A stretch of 64,000 bases of DNA, taken from NCBI RefSeq assembly GCF_949987515.2, contig NC_082696.1:62504447-62568446 (forward strand), read 5' to 3'. This document shows, piece after piece, positions 52,618 through 62,763 of the stretch. The stretch's first letter is position 1, and every line of letters starts with the position of its first letter. The position numbers and the translations under genes are program-made. A model generated the notes under the pieces. The model saw only the letters and a program-made list of their open reading frames with translations, ran no database searches and was not told the origin of the DNA. Source of the DNA: Delphinus delphis (lineage: Eukaryota; Chordata; Mammalia; Artiodactyla; Delphinidae).

Positions 52618-53183
52618 AGTATTTCTCCTTGCATTTATCCTGTATGGGACACTCTGTGCTTCCTGGACTTGATTAACTATTTCCTTTCCCATATTAGGGA
52701 AATTTTCAACTATAATCTCTTCAAATATTTTCTCAGTCCCTTTCTTTTTCTCTTCTTCTTCTGGAACCCCTATAATTCGAATGTTGGTGCGTTTATTGTT
52801 GTCCCAGAGGTCTCTGAGACTGTCCTCAGATCTTTTCATTCTTTTTTCTTTATTCTGCTTTGCAATACTTATTTCCACTATTTTATTTCCAGGTCACTTT
52901 TGCATTCTTCTCCCTCAGTTATTCTGCTATTGATCCCTTCTAGAGTATTATTAATTTCATTTATTGTGTTGTTCATCATTGCTCGTTTCCTCTTTAGTTC
53001 TTCTAGGTCCTTTTTAAAAGTTTCTTGCATTTTGCCTATTCTATTTCCAAGATTTTGGATCATCTTTACTCTCATTACTCTGAATTCTTTTTCAGGTAGA
53101 CTGCCTATTTCCTCTTCATTTGTTAGGTCTGGTGGGTTTTTATCTTGCTCCTTCGTCTGCGGTGTGTTTTGCTGTCTTCTCAT
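52291..53183 (-). pseudogene. L1 ORF1 of the inner element (single frameshift)
   Basis: Starts at the ATG at 53183. The first 101 residues hold the coiled coil and end at a premature stop after SDLEIK. There the inner copy reads 'ctggaaataaaatag' where the outer reads 'ctggaagataaaatag', so one base is missing. The remaining 195 residues (52878-52291) are open and contain the RNA-recognition and C-terminal domains (RNTPRHILIK, RISFRFDREI). Apart from this one base the ORF would be about 300 residues, normal for L1 ORF1. Confidence 0.92.
52903..53070 (-). repeat. Identity block 3, inner copy
   Basis: Reverse-complement partner of 44977-45144, with mismatches directly on both sides. Confidence 0.9.
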
Positions 53184-55233
53184 TTTGCTTATCTTACTGT
53201 GTTTGGGTTCTCGTTTTTGCAGGTTCCTAGTTCCCGTTGTTTTTGGTGTCTGTCCCCAGTGGCTAAGGTTGTTTCAGTGGGTTGTGTAGGCTTTCTGGTG
53301 GAGGGGACTAGTGCCTGTTCTGGTGGATGAGGCTGGATCTTGTCTCTCTAGTGGGCAGGTCCACGTCTGGTGGTGCGTTTGGGGGTGTCTGTAGACTTAT
53401 GATTTTAGACAGCCTCTCTGCTAATAGGTGGGGTTGTGTTCCTGTGTTGCTAGTTGTTTGGCATAGGGTGTCTAGCAATGTAGCTTGCTGGTCGTTTAGT
53501 GAAGTTGGGTGCTGGCGTTGAGATGGAGATCTCTGGAAGATTTTCGCCGTTTGATATTATGTGGAGCTGGGAGGTCTCTTGTGGACCAGTGTCCTGAAGT
53601 TTGCTCTGCCACCTCAGAGGCACAGCACTGACTCCTGGCTGCAGCACCCAGAGCCTTTCACCCACATGTCTCAGAATAAAAGGGAGAAAAAGTAGAGAGA
53701 AAGAATTAGTAGAAGTAGAAAGAAAGGAAGGAAGGAAGGAAGGAAGAAAGGAAGGAGGGAGGAATGGTGGGAAGATGGAAGAAAGAAGGAGGGAAGGAAG
53801 GAAAAAAGAAAGAAAGAAGATAAAGTAAAATAAAATAGAGTAAAATATAATAACGTTATTAATTTAAAAATATGTATTAAGAAAAATTTTTTTTAAAAAA
53901 AGGACGGATAGAACCCCAGGACAAATGGTGGAAGCAAAGCTATACAGACAAAATCTCACACAGAAGCATACACATACACACTCTCAAAAAGAGCAAAAGG
54001 GGAAAAAATCATAAATCTTGCTTTCAAATTCCACCTCCTCAATTTGGGATGATTTGTTGTCTATTCATGTATTCTACAGATGCAGGGTACATCAAGTTGA
54101 TTGTGGAGCTTTAATCTACAGCTTCTGAGGCTGCTGGGAGAGATTTCCCTTTCTCTTCTTTGTTCTCACAGCTCCCAGGGGCTCAGCTTAGGATTTAGCC
54201 CCGCCTCTGTGTGTAGGTCGCTGGAGGGTGTCTGTTTTTCGCTCAGACCGGACGGGGTTAAAGGAGCCACTGATTCGGGGGCTCTGGCTCACTCAGGCCG
54301 AGGGGCAGGAGGGGCACGTAGTGCGGGGCGAGCCTGCGGCGGCAGAGGCCAGCATGACGTTGCATCAGCCTGAGGCTCACCGTGCATTCTCCCGAGGAAG
54401 TTGTCACTGGATCCTGGGAACCTGGCAGTGGCCGGCTGCACAGGCTCCCCGGAAAGGAGGTGTGGACAGTGACCTGTGCTTGCACACAGGCTTCCTGGCG
54501 GTGGCAGGAAGTGTCTGCCACCCGTCTCCTGCCCGTCTCTGGGGTCCGCGCTTTTAGACGTGGCTCGCACCCGTCTCTGGAGCTCCTTTATGCGGAGCTT
54601 TTAATCCCCTCTCCTCGCGCACCAGGAAACAAAGAGGGAAGAAAAAGTCTCTTGCCTCTTCCACAGCTCCAGACCTTTTTCCGGACTCCCTCCCGGATAG
54701 CCGTGGTGCACTAACCCCTTCAGGCTGTGTTCACGCCGCCAACCCCAGTCCTCTCCCTGCGCTCCGACCAAAGCCAGCGCCTCAGCTTGCAGCCCCGTCC
54801 ACCCCGGCGGGTGAGCAGACAAGCCTCTCAGGCTGGTGAGTGCCGGTCGGCACTGATCCTCTGTGCGGGAATCTCCCCGCTTTGCCCTGCGCACCCCTGT
54901 GGCTGTGCTCTCCTACACAGCTCCGAAGCTTTCCTCCTCCACCACCTGCAGTCTTTGCCCGTGAAGGGGCTTCCTAGTGTGTGGAAACCTTTCCTCCTTC
55001 ACAGCTCCCTCCCGCTGGTGCAGGTCCCATCCCTATTATTTTGTCTCTGTTTTTTTCTTTTGCCCTACCCAGGTATGTGGGGAGTTTCTTTCCTTTGGGG
55101 AGGTCTGAGGTCTTCTGCCAGCGTTCAGTAGGTGTTCTGTAGGAGTTGTTCCACGTGTAGATGTATTTCTGGTGTATCTGTGGGGAGGAATGTGATCTCT
55201 GCGTCTTACTCTTCCGCCATCTTCCCCTCCAGG
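53184..55233 (-). promoter_or_regulatory. Inner L1 5' UTR (promoter region)
   Basis: CpG- and GC-rich block, with a YY1-like motif at its start (reverse complement of CCGCCATCTT at 55214-55223), 11 bases from the 5' end. Spurious long frames on both strands (for example 54727-55131) show no domain. It includes the AAGG-rich tract at 53720-53820. Confidence 0.8.
53718..53820. repeat. (GGAA)n purine-rich tract in the inner L1 5' UTR
   Basis: Impure AAGG/GAAA units. The matching part of the outer L1 (about 44280-44350) is TTTTATTTTA-type text on the opposite reading, so the expansion is private to the inner copy. Confidence 0.88.
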
Positions 55234-55244
55234 CTCTCACCACT
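55234..55244 (+). repeat. Right target-site duplication of the inner L1
   Basis: Exact copy of 48018-48028. The following 'cttattcaaaat' continues ORF2 of the outer L1 in the expected frame. Confidence 0.93.
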
Positions 55245-57065
55245 CTTATTCAAAATAATTTTGGAAGTTTTAGCCATAGCAATCAGAGAAGAAAAAGAAA
55301 TAAAAGGAATCCACATCGGAAAAGAAGAAGTAAAGCTGTCACTGTTTGCAGATGACATGATACTCTACTTAGAGAATCCTAATGATGCTACCAGAAAACT
55401 ACTAGAGCTAATCAATGAATTTGGTAAAGTAGCAGGGTGCAAAATTAATGCACAGAAATCTCTGGCATTCTAATACACTAGTGATGAAAAATCTAAAAGT
55501 GAAATTAAGAAAACATTCCCATTTACCATTGCAAGAAAAACAATAAAATATCTATGAATAAACCCACCTAAGGAGACAAAAGACCTGTATGCAGAAAATT
55601 ATGACACTAATTAAAGAAATTATAGTTGATACAAATAGATGGAGAGGTATACCATGTTCTTGCATTGGAAGAATCAACATTGTGAAAATGACTCTACTAC
55701 CCAAAGCAATCTACAGATTCAATGCAATCCCTATCAAACTACCATTGGCATTTTTCACAGAACTAGAACAAAAAATTTCACAATTTGTATGAAAACACAA
55801 AAGATCCTAAATAACCAAAGCAATCTTGAGAACAAAACTTGCAGCTGGAGGAATCAGGCTGCCTCACATCAGACTATACTAGAAAGCTACAGTAATCAAG
55901 ACAGTATGGTACTGGCACAAAAACAGAAATATAGATCAATGGAACAGGATAGAAAGCCCAGAGATAAACCCATGCACATATGGTCACCTTATCTTTGATA
56001 AAGGAGGCAAGAATATACAATGGAGAAAAGACAGCCTCTTCAATAAGTGGTGCTGGACAAACTGGACAGGTACATGTAAAAGTATGAAATTAGAACACTC
56101 CCTAACACCATACCCAAAAATAAACTTAAAATGGATTAAAGACCTTAATGTAAGTCCAGACACTATCAAACTCTTAGAGGAAAACATAGGCAGAACACTG
56201 ACATAAATCACAGCAAGATCCTTTTTTGACCCACCTCGTAGAGAAATGGAAATAAAAACAAAAATAAACAAATGGGACCTAATGAAACTTCAAAGCTTTT
56301 GCACAGCAAAGGAAACCATAAACAAGACCAAAAGACAACCCTCAGAATGGGAGAAAACATTTGCAAATGAAGCAAATGACAAAGGATTAATCTCCAAAAT
56401 TTACAAGCAGCTCATGCAGCTCCATAACAAAAAAAGCAAACAGCCCAATCCAAAAATGGGCAGAAGACCTAAATAGACATTTCTCCAAAGAAGATATACA
56501 GATTGCCAACAAACACATGAAAGAATGCTCAACATCATTAATCTTTAGAGAAATACAGATCAAAAGTACAATGAGATATCATCTCACACCAGTCAGAATG
56601 GCCATCATCAAAAAATCGAGAAACAATAAATGCTGGAGAGGGTGTGTAGAAAAGGGAACACTCTTGCACCTTTGGTGGGAATGTAAATTATTACAGCCGC
56701 TATGGAGAACAGTATGGAGGTTCCTTAAAAAACTAAAAATAGAACTACCATATGACTCAGCAATCCCACTACTGGGCATATACCCTGAGAAAACCATAAT
56801 TCAAAAAGTGTCATGTACCAAAATGTTCATTGCAGATCTGTTTACAATAGCCAGGACATGGAAGCAACCTAGGTGCCCATCAACAGATGAATGGATAAAG
56901 AAGATGCGACACATATATATAGTGGGATATTACTCACCCATAAAAAGAAACGAAATTGAGTTATTTGTAGTGAGGTGGATAGACCTAGAGTCTGTCATAC
57001 AGAGTGAAGTTAGTCAGAAAGATAAAAACAAATACCGTATGCTAACACATATATATGGAATCTAA
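55245..57065 (+). pseudogene. Outer L1 ORF2, 3' part
   Basis: Resumes directly after the right duplication with the RT frame [20 protein letters not shown] and the catalytic [10 protein letters not shown] (about 55338-55367). A stop follows at 55471-55473 (the inner copy has a sense codon). Frame changes then alternate. An open C-terminal frame runs 56517-57065 with the Cys/His motif [18 protein letters not shown] and ends with THIYGI. This completes the ORF2 begun at 46033. Confidence 0.9.
56239..56906 (+). repeat. Identity block 2, outer copy
   Basis: 668-base partner of 48568-49234. The first flanking mismatches are at 56238 and 56907. Beyond 56907 the copies differ at roughly one base in eight by eye. 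Confidence 0.92.
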
Positions 57066-57435
57066 GAAAAAAAAAAAAAGGTCATGAAGATCCTAGGGGT
57101 AAGACGGGAATAAAGACTCAGACCTACTAGAGAATGGACTTGAGGATATGGGGAGTGGCAAGGGTAAGCTGTGACAGTGAGAGAGTGCCATGGACATATA
57201 TACACTACCAAACGTAAAATAGCTAGCTAGTGGGAGGTAGCCGCATAGCACATGGAGATTAGCTCGGTGCTTTGTGACCACCTAGAGGGGTGGGATAGGG
57301 AGAGTGGGAGGGAGGGAGACGCAAGAGGGAAGAGATATGGGAACATATGTATTATGTACAACTGATTCACTTTGTTATAAAGCAGAAACTAACACACCAT
57401 TGTAAAGCAATTATACTCCAATAAAGATATTAAAA

Positions 57436-57450
57436 AAAATATTCAGTAAA
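57436..57450 (+). repeat. Right target-site duplication of the outer L1
   Basis: Exact copy of 42872-42886. The exact edge is ambiguous by a few bases because the L1 tail and the duplication both start with A. Confidence 0.95.
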
Positions 57451-58280
57451 CCATGCTGTAATCCCAAGCTGTCATGCAGGCTTTGATGTTCCATTTATAG
57501 AGCACAAGCAGTGTATATTTACTATAATTCTTAATGGATTTTCACAATGGTAAATTAGTGTTGGCTTCAATTTAAAGTCACCAGCTGCATTATTAACCCC
57601 TAACAAGAGAGACAGCCTGTGCTTTGAAGTTTTAAAGCCAGGCATTGACTTCTCCTCTCTGGCTATAAAAGTCCTAGCCAGACTTTTGTTTACATTGAAA
57701 ATCTGTCATTTTGTGTAGCCGCCTTCATGAATTATTTTAGCTAGATCTTCTGGATAACTTGCTGCAAACTTCTATGTTAGCACTTGCTGCTTCAGCTTGT
57801 ACTTTTATGTTACAGAGACAGCTTCTTTTCTTATAGGAGGTGAACCAACCTCTGCTACCTTGAAATTTTCTTCTGCAGATTCCTCACCTCTATCAGCCTT
57901 CATAAAATTGAAGAGAGTTAGGGCCTTGCTCTGGATTAGGCTTTGGATTAAGGGAATATTGTGGCTGGTTTGATTTTCTATCTAGACCCCTAAAACTTTA
58001 TTCATATCAGCAGTGTTTGTTTTGCTTCCTTATCATTCAGGTGTTCACAGGAGTAGCACTTTCGATTGCCTTCAAGAACTTTTCTTTTGCATTTACAGCC
58101 TGGCTAATTGTTTGGCACAAGAAGCCTAGCTCTCAGCATATTTATGCTTTTGAGATGTCTTCCTCACTAAGCTAATAATTTCTGGTTTTTGAATTAAAGT
58201 GAGAGATTTGCAACTCTTCCTTTCACTTGAACACTTAGAGGCCACTGAAGGATTATTAAATGGCCTAATTTCAATATTGT
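57451..58280 (-). pseudogene. Tigger1 transposase, N-terminal half (pseudogene)
   Basis: Minus-strand text matches the Tigger1 region that encodes the DNA-binding helix-turn-helix part and the first half of the catalytic domain. Recognisable blocks include 'gttagggccttgctctggat', 'tgtggctggtttgattttct', 'ttcacttgaacacttagagg' and 'tttcaatattgttgtgtctc'. Reading frame is broken repeatedly. It continues at 42871 after removal of the L1, since both flanks share the target duplication. Confidence 0.85.
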
Positions 58281-58661
58281 TGTGTCTCAGGAAATAGAGA
58301 GGCCTGAGGAGAGGGAGAGAGAAGGGGGAATGGCCAGTTGGTGCAGCAGTCAGAGCACACACATTTATCGATTAAGTTCATTGCCTTATATGGGTGAAGT
58401 TTGTGGTGCCCCAAACAATTACAATACTAATACCAAACATCACTGATGATGCATTACCATAAAAAATATAGTAATGAAAATTTTGAAATATTACAAAAAT
58501 TATTAAAATATGACAGAGACATGAAGTGAGCAAATGCTGTTTAAAAAAGTGGCACCAATAAAGTTGTTCGATGCAGGGTTGCCGCAAACCTTCAATTTAT
58601 AAAAAACAATTATCTATGAAGCACAGTAAAGCAAAGTGCAATAAGACAAGTTATGCCCGTA

Positions 58662-59000
58662 TACTCTTTTGTCAAATAACATCAAAGAAATGAATGGGTT
58701 AACATTACCCAATGCCTTTTGTCCCCTAAATTTTGATCTGTCCTTTAAAGTTTTTTAGACTCTAGGTTCTCATCGCTTGTAAAGGGATACTATGCTAGTA
58801 GTGGTTTGTTTATTCTCTAAGTGAGACTGCAAACTAAAGTATGAATAAGAAAACGGTATATATAATCATAATATTTTCAAGTTATATTTTCCATTTATTT
58901 TGATTTTCTAATCGTCTAGAAAGATATTGTGCTCTTTCTTTAGATAAATAGACAACTGTAAGTACTTAAATGCTTTTAAAAATAATTATGTATAGAAACT
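58662..59000. other. AT-rich sequence, no gene seen
   Basis: Flank of Tigger1; nothing recognised. Confidence 0.4.
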
Positions 59001-59014
59001 CCAAGATGAGATTT

Positions 59015-59201
59015 TTTTTTTTTTTGCGGTACGCGGGCCTCTCACTGCTGTGGCCTCTCCCGTTGCGAGCGCAGGCTCAGCGGCCATGGCTCACGGGCCC
59101 AGCCGCTCTGCGGCATGTGGGATCTTCCCAGACCAGGGCACGAACCTGTGTCCCCTGCATCAGCAGGTGGACTCTCAACCACTGCGCCACCAGGGAAGCC
59201 C
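59015..59201 (-). repeat. CHR-type SINE, antisense, with internal deletion
   Basis: Minus-strand SINE with a T run at its left end. An exact target duplication CCAAGATGAGATTT lies at 59001-59014 and 59202-59215. Compared with the copies at 1447 and 41025, about 16 bases are missing at 'gttgcg...cgcagg' (near 59075). Confidence 0.95.
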
Positions 59202-59215
59202 CCAAGATGAGATTT

Positions 59216-59499
59216 AATGAGTGAGAAAGTCATTGGGGTTTTGGATTGAAAGATAGAAGTTTATTTTTAATTAGCAAAAAACTATGAATTTGAAAACACA
59301 AATGAGTTTATTTACGTCCCCTTGCTTTTATCCTTAATTGAAAATTAGATACATAGAATTGAATTTATCACAATCTTTTGTTCATGACAATCACTGTGGA
59401 TATATCAGTAACCTTTTTTTAATCATCAATTTTGTTATTTCATTCACATATTTCATAATATATTAAATCATTAGGAACATACTATCCAATCTCAAAAGT
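59216..59499. other. AT-rich sequence, no gene seen
   Basis: Nothing recognised. Confidence 0.4.
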
Positions 59500-60900
59500 A
59501 GTTACTCTCTATTACTTATAGCTGAATTCTATAAACCTTCCCTAATTCATCCCTAAGTATTCCCTTCAGAAGTAACTACTACTACTGTCATTTCCTCATT
59601 TTTTTTCACATATATAATTAATGCATAAACAATTTATGGTTATTTTTTACTTGTTTTCAATCTATATAAAAAGACATGGCACATATTTTCTACTAGGAAT
59701 TTCTCTTCCAACACAAATATCATGTTAATAAGATTAATCACTGTTGAACATGCCTGCTGTTCATTTATTTTTACTTTCATATATTATTGAATCAGTATAC
59801 TTTATTTTTTATCCATTTTTAGTTAATGAGAATTTCAGTATTTCTAGTAGTGCAAAGATCACTGCTATAAAAAATCTTCCTCATGGTTTTTTGTTATACA
59901 TGACCTAAAGTTGTTGCTTCATGAGTTTCAACTTTATAAAATATTGCCGAATTGTTTTAGAAAAAATGGTTGAAAACGCTCACTGGTAATGTTTTAGTAA
60001 TACAGATTGTGTAGAGACTCCCAAACCCTTGATATGGTCATTCCTTTTAAGTTGCACCACTCCAGTGTTCTAAACTGGTATCTCATTTACCAGTTTTGTC
60101 TTGCTTTTCTTTGGTTAATAATAAGGTTGAACATCTCTTAATAAGCTGTGAGTCATGAATACTGTATAACATACATTCGTGATTTATGACCTTCTATTGG
60201 TTCACTGGTCTTTTTTAAAATTAATGTGTAGAATCTATTAAAATTACACATTTTTATTGCTGATACAAGTTCTTTGTGAATATGTGTTACAAATATCTTC
60301 TTTTTTGTAGCATATCTTTCACTTTCTTTAGATGTCTTTTGATGAACTGATTGTAAATTTAATGCTATGTTTATTATTATCCTCTTTGATTATTTTTGTA
60401 CTTATTTAAATATCTTTCCCAAAGTCAGAAAGATACACACTATATTTTTTCTAAATGTTTTCATATTCAAATTCTTAATTCAGTTAGAGTTTGTTTTTGT
60501 GTATGAGACAAGTTAGAGATGTTTTTTCTAACCCCATTTATTGAATAATTTCTTAGTTCATTCCACCTGTATCATTTACCTAGGTTTTAAGTAAATGTGA
60601 GTCTGTATCTAGGCTCTCATTTGGCTCCCTGATCAATTTAGTCTCTCCCTTCACTAGCACCACTCCATCTTAGTTATAATATTTTATAATAACTTGTAAG
60701 TACTTCCGTATTCTTTTTGTTGTTGTTGTTAGTGGCTCTTCATGACGCTTTACTTCTCCATATATGATTTAGGTTATCCTTTTTTAATTTAGGGAAACTA
60801 TTTTCATTTCTTTAAAGACTTTGTTTCCATTTATTTTTCTGGACAATTTATTTTACCTGAATGTTGTGTTTCTACTTTTGTCTTCCATACCTCTTAAATT
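59500..60900 (-). repeat. Probable ancient L1 sequence, antisense
   Basis: Phrases such as 'ggttgaacatctcttaataa', 'gattgtaaatttaatgctat', 'gtttttgtgtatgagacaag' and 'ccccatttattgaataattt' follow the order of antisense L1 ORF2 C-terminal and 3' sequence; compare 48930-49440 in the younger L1. Strongly diverged, with soft edges. Confidence 0.5.
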
Positions 60901-62685
60901 TTACATTTTTCTTCCTTTATCTCTCCCGTTTCCTTCTGAGAGAGTTTCTTAATATGATCAACTAAACAACTTGATCGTCAGCTAAATTTCATCTGCTGTC
61001 CCCATTAATCTTTTTATTATATTTTTACAACTAATATTTCCACCTGGCTATTTTAATAGTTTCTCATTCTTATTTGAAATTTGAATTTGCTAACATAACA
61101 TTTCTTATTTCTTTAGATTTTTGGTCTGACTGTTCTAATATTTCTGCTTCAGAAGATGTATAATGCCCAGTCATTTTTCTTTTGAAGAGGACAGTTCTCT
61201 TTAAGTGTTTAGGTTTTTTTAGTCTAAGGGTGCTTATTTTCCTGAGTCTATCACCTACTCTTGTAATACTTTTTAAGGGATTGAAGGCTAGAACTTGGTT
61301 CAAGTGTGTTCAAAGAGGCCGTAGAGATAAGCCCATAAGTGGAGAGCTCCAGCTCCATCAAACCATTGTTAATTGCCTGTATTTGTTATCATTTCCATCA
61401 CCTTAACACCCTGGAGAAGAGCAGTGTTGGGAGAAGGCAATGTTTTTAGAATATCAATAGAAAAAATAGAAAAAGTCATAGAAAACCAATCACTTCTTAC
61501 CTATGTCTTTCAGCACCTCACTAAAAAGCTTTTGTGGTGCCCTGATACCACCCATTGACCTCAGCAGAAGGGCAGCTAATGACTGATCCAACGTGGTGGT
61601 GATGGGAGGGAACGTGAAATATATACAGAAATAACAACTAATGTTTATCTGTTTTATCATTCCCTCACTACCACAGCTAGCCTAAACAGTCTGTCCCGCT
61701 ATAACCACCCATAAACCACACAACAACCACACAACGCAACAGTGGTTTTTTCAAAACCATCTTCTGTCTCACTGGGTTTCCTAGCTTTTGATATTGTTGC
61801 TATATTGTGGATACCTTTGTCTCCTCTCTCCTTTCTCCAAGGTAGGTTTTGACAGAAGACACCAGAAAAAGAGATTTATTCTAGTTATGTCAGGAATCAC
61901 AGTGTCCTCCTTTCCTCTTTGCTTAGGTGTGTATATTTGTAAGTTTTCTTTACTTCAGAAAATAATGAAATGAACTAGTTTAAGTATTTTTAAGTACACA
62001 TTTTGGTCCCCTCTTTCTATTTGCATTAAACAAAAGAAAACGAAACAAAACAAAACAAACTACTTTTCTAGAACAGAGTTTGACTATCTTATCACAAAAA
62101 CTGTTCCTTCCTTAAGAAATGTGTCACTGTTTTTACTGTGACAGTGAGAGAAAAGAAATTGACAGTGTATGCATATGTTTTCTATGAAATCACTCTGTAC
62201 ACTAGAAAGCACTTGAATTTTTCAACAGCTATGATATCCTACATTTACAACCAATGATTTTTTTCCCTAAAATCCACCAAAGCTAAGTTAACCAATCCAT
62301 AATCATTCTTCTACACTTTTCTTTATGCTCCAATTATATTACTAATGGAATCACACACACACATAAAAAAAAACCCACACACAAAACCCAAAACACAAAA
62401 AAATCTGTGATGGCAGGTCAATCCTTCTAGTTTGCCTGTTCTAGGTTCAGAGAATTCTCTTGAGTTTTTTATCCCTGGTGAATTTCTTACCAAATTACTT
62501 TCAATTATTGTTGAAGTCATCACCGATTCATTTATTGCCTATTAAAAAAACAAATACGTTATAGATGTCAGGTTTAATAGTGCTCTGTGACAAAAGTTAT
62601 CATAATGTTTCCCTTCAGCCATTTTTTTACATGAAACAATATTACTTTCTCCACTCCTCCCTCCCTCTTTCTCTCTCCCTCTTTC

Positions 62686-62690
<5 letters not shown>
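60901..62690. other. Mixed sequence, no gene seen
   Basis: The part to about 61200 may continue the old L1. An (AAAAC)n-like patch lies at 62035-62060. Short frames here lack domains. Confidence 0.4.

Positions 62691-62757
<67 letters not shown>
62691..62757. repeat. Compound (CT)n-(CA)n microsatellite
   Basis: About 19 CT units (62691-62728) run directly into about 14 CA units (62729-62757). Spurious frames on both strands encode Leu-Ser and Glu-Arg runs. Confidence 0.96.

Positions 62758-62763
<6 letters not shown>

Larger units (their letters stand above)
48029..55233 (-). mobile_element. Inner full-length L1 (minus strand)
   Basis: The poly-A tail appears as the T run 48030-48044. The 5' end reads CCTGGAGGGGAAGATGGCGG on the minus strand from 55233. 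At about 7.2 kb it is full length. It inserted in reverse into ORF2 of the outer L1, so the locus now holds long inverted repeats: outer 5' part against 50.2-55.2 kb, and outer 3' part against 48.0-50.2 kb. ORF1 has one frameshift and ORF2 several, so it is inactive. Its tail is still a nearly pure homopolymer. Confidence 0.96.
42887..57435 (+). mobile_element. Outer full-length L1 (plus strand), twice interrupted
   Basis: Starts CTGGAGAGAGGAGAAGATGG, a full 5' UTR start, and ends in the L1 3' UTR with a short A tail. After removing the CHR SINE (45228-45430) and the inner L1 (48029-55233) with their duplications, it is about 7.12 kb, so it is not 5'-truncated. Parts are: 5' UTR 42887-44863, ORF1 44864-45974, ORF2 from 46033 to 48028 then 55245 to 57065, and 3' UTR to 57435. 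Both ORFs are broken. It inserted into Tigger1 and later hosted two further insertions. Confidence 0.95.
41754..58659 (-). mobile_element. Tigger1 (pogo-type) DNA transposon, split by an L1
   Basis: The terminal text CAGGCAGACATCAAAGATAT begins at 41754, and the opposite end reads CGGGCATAACTTGTCTTATT on the minus strand from 58659. TA dinucleotides border both ends (41752-41753 and 58660-58661), the usual pogo/Tigger target. Removing the inserted L1 and one copy of its target duplication leaves about 2.34 kb, close to the known length of an autonomous Tigger1. Transposase remnants run on the minus strand, N-terminal part at 57451-58280 and C-terminal part at 42360-42871. Tigger1 was active in early placental mammals and is long dead. 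Confidence 0.93.

Noticed and set aside
52609..53289. 226-residue plus-strand open frame
   Set aside because: It is the antisense shadow of inner L1 ORF1.
54727..55131. 134-residue plus-strand open frame
   Set aside because: Lies in the inner L1 5' UTR, antisense to the element, with no recognisable domain.
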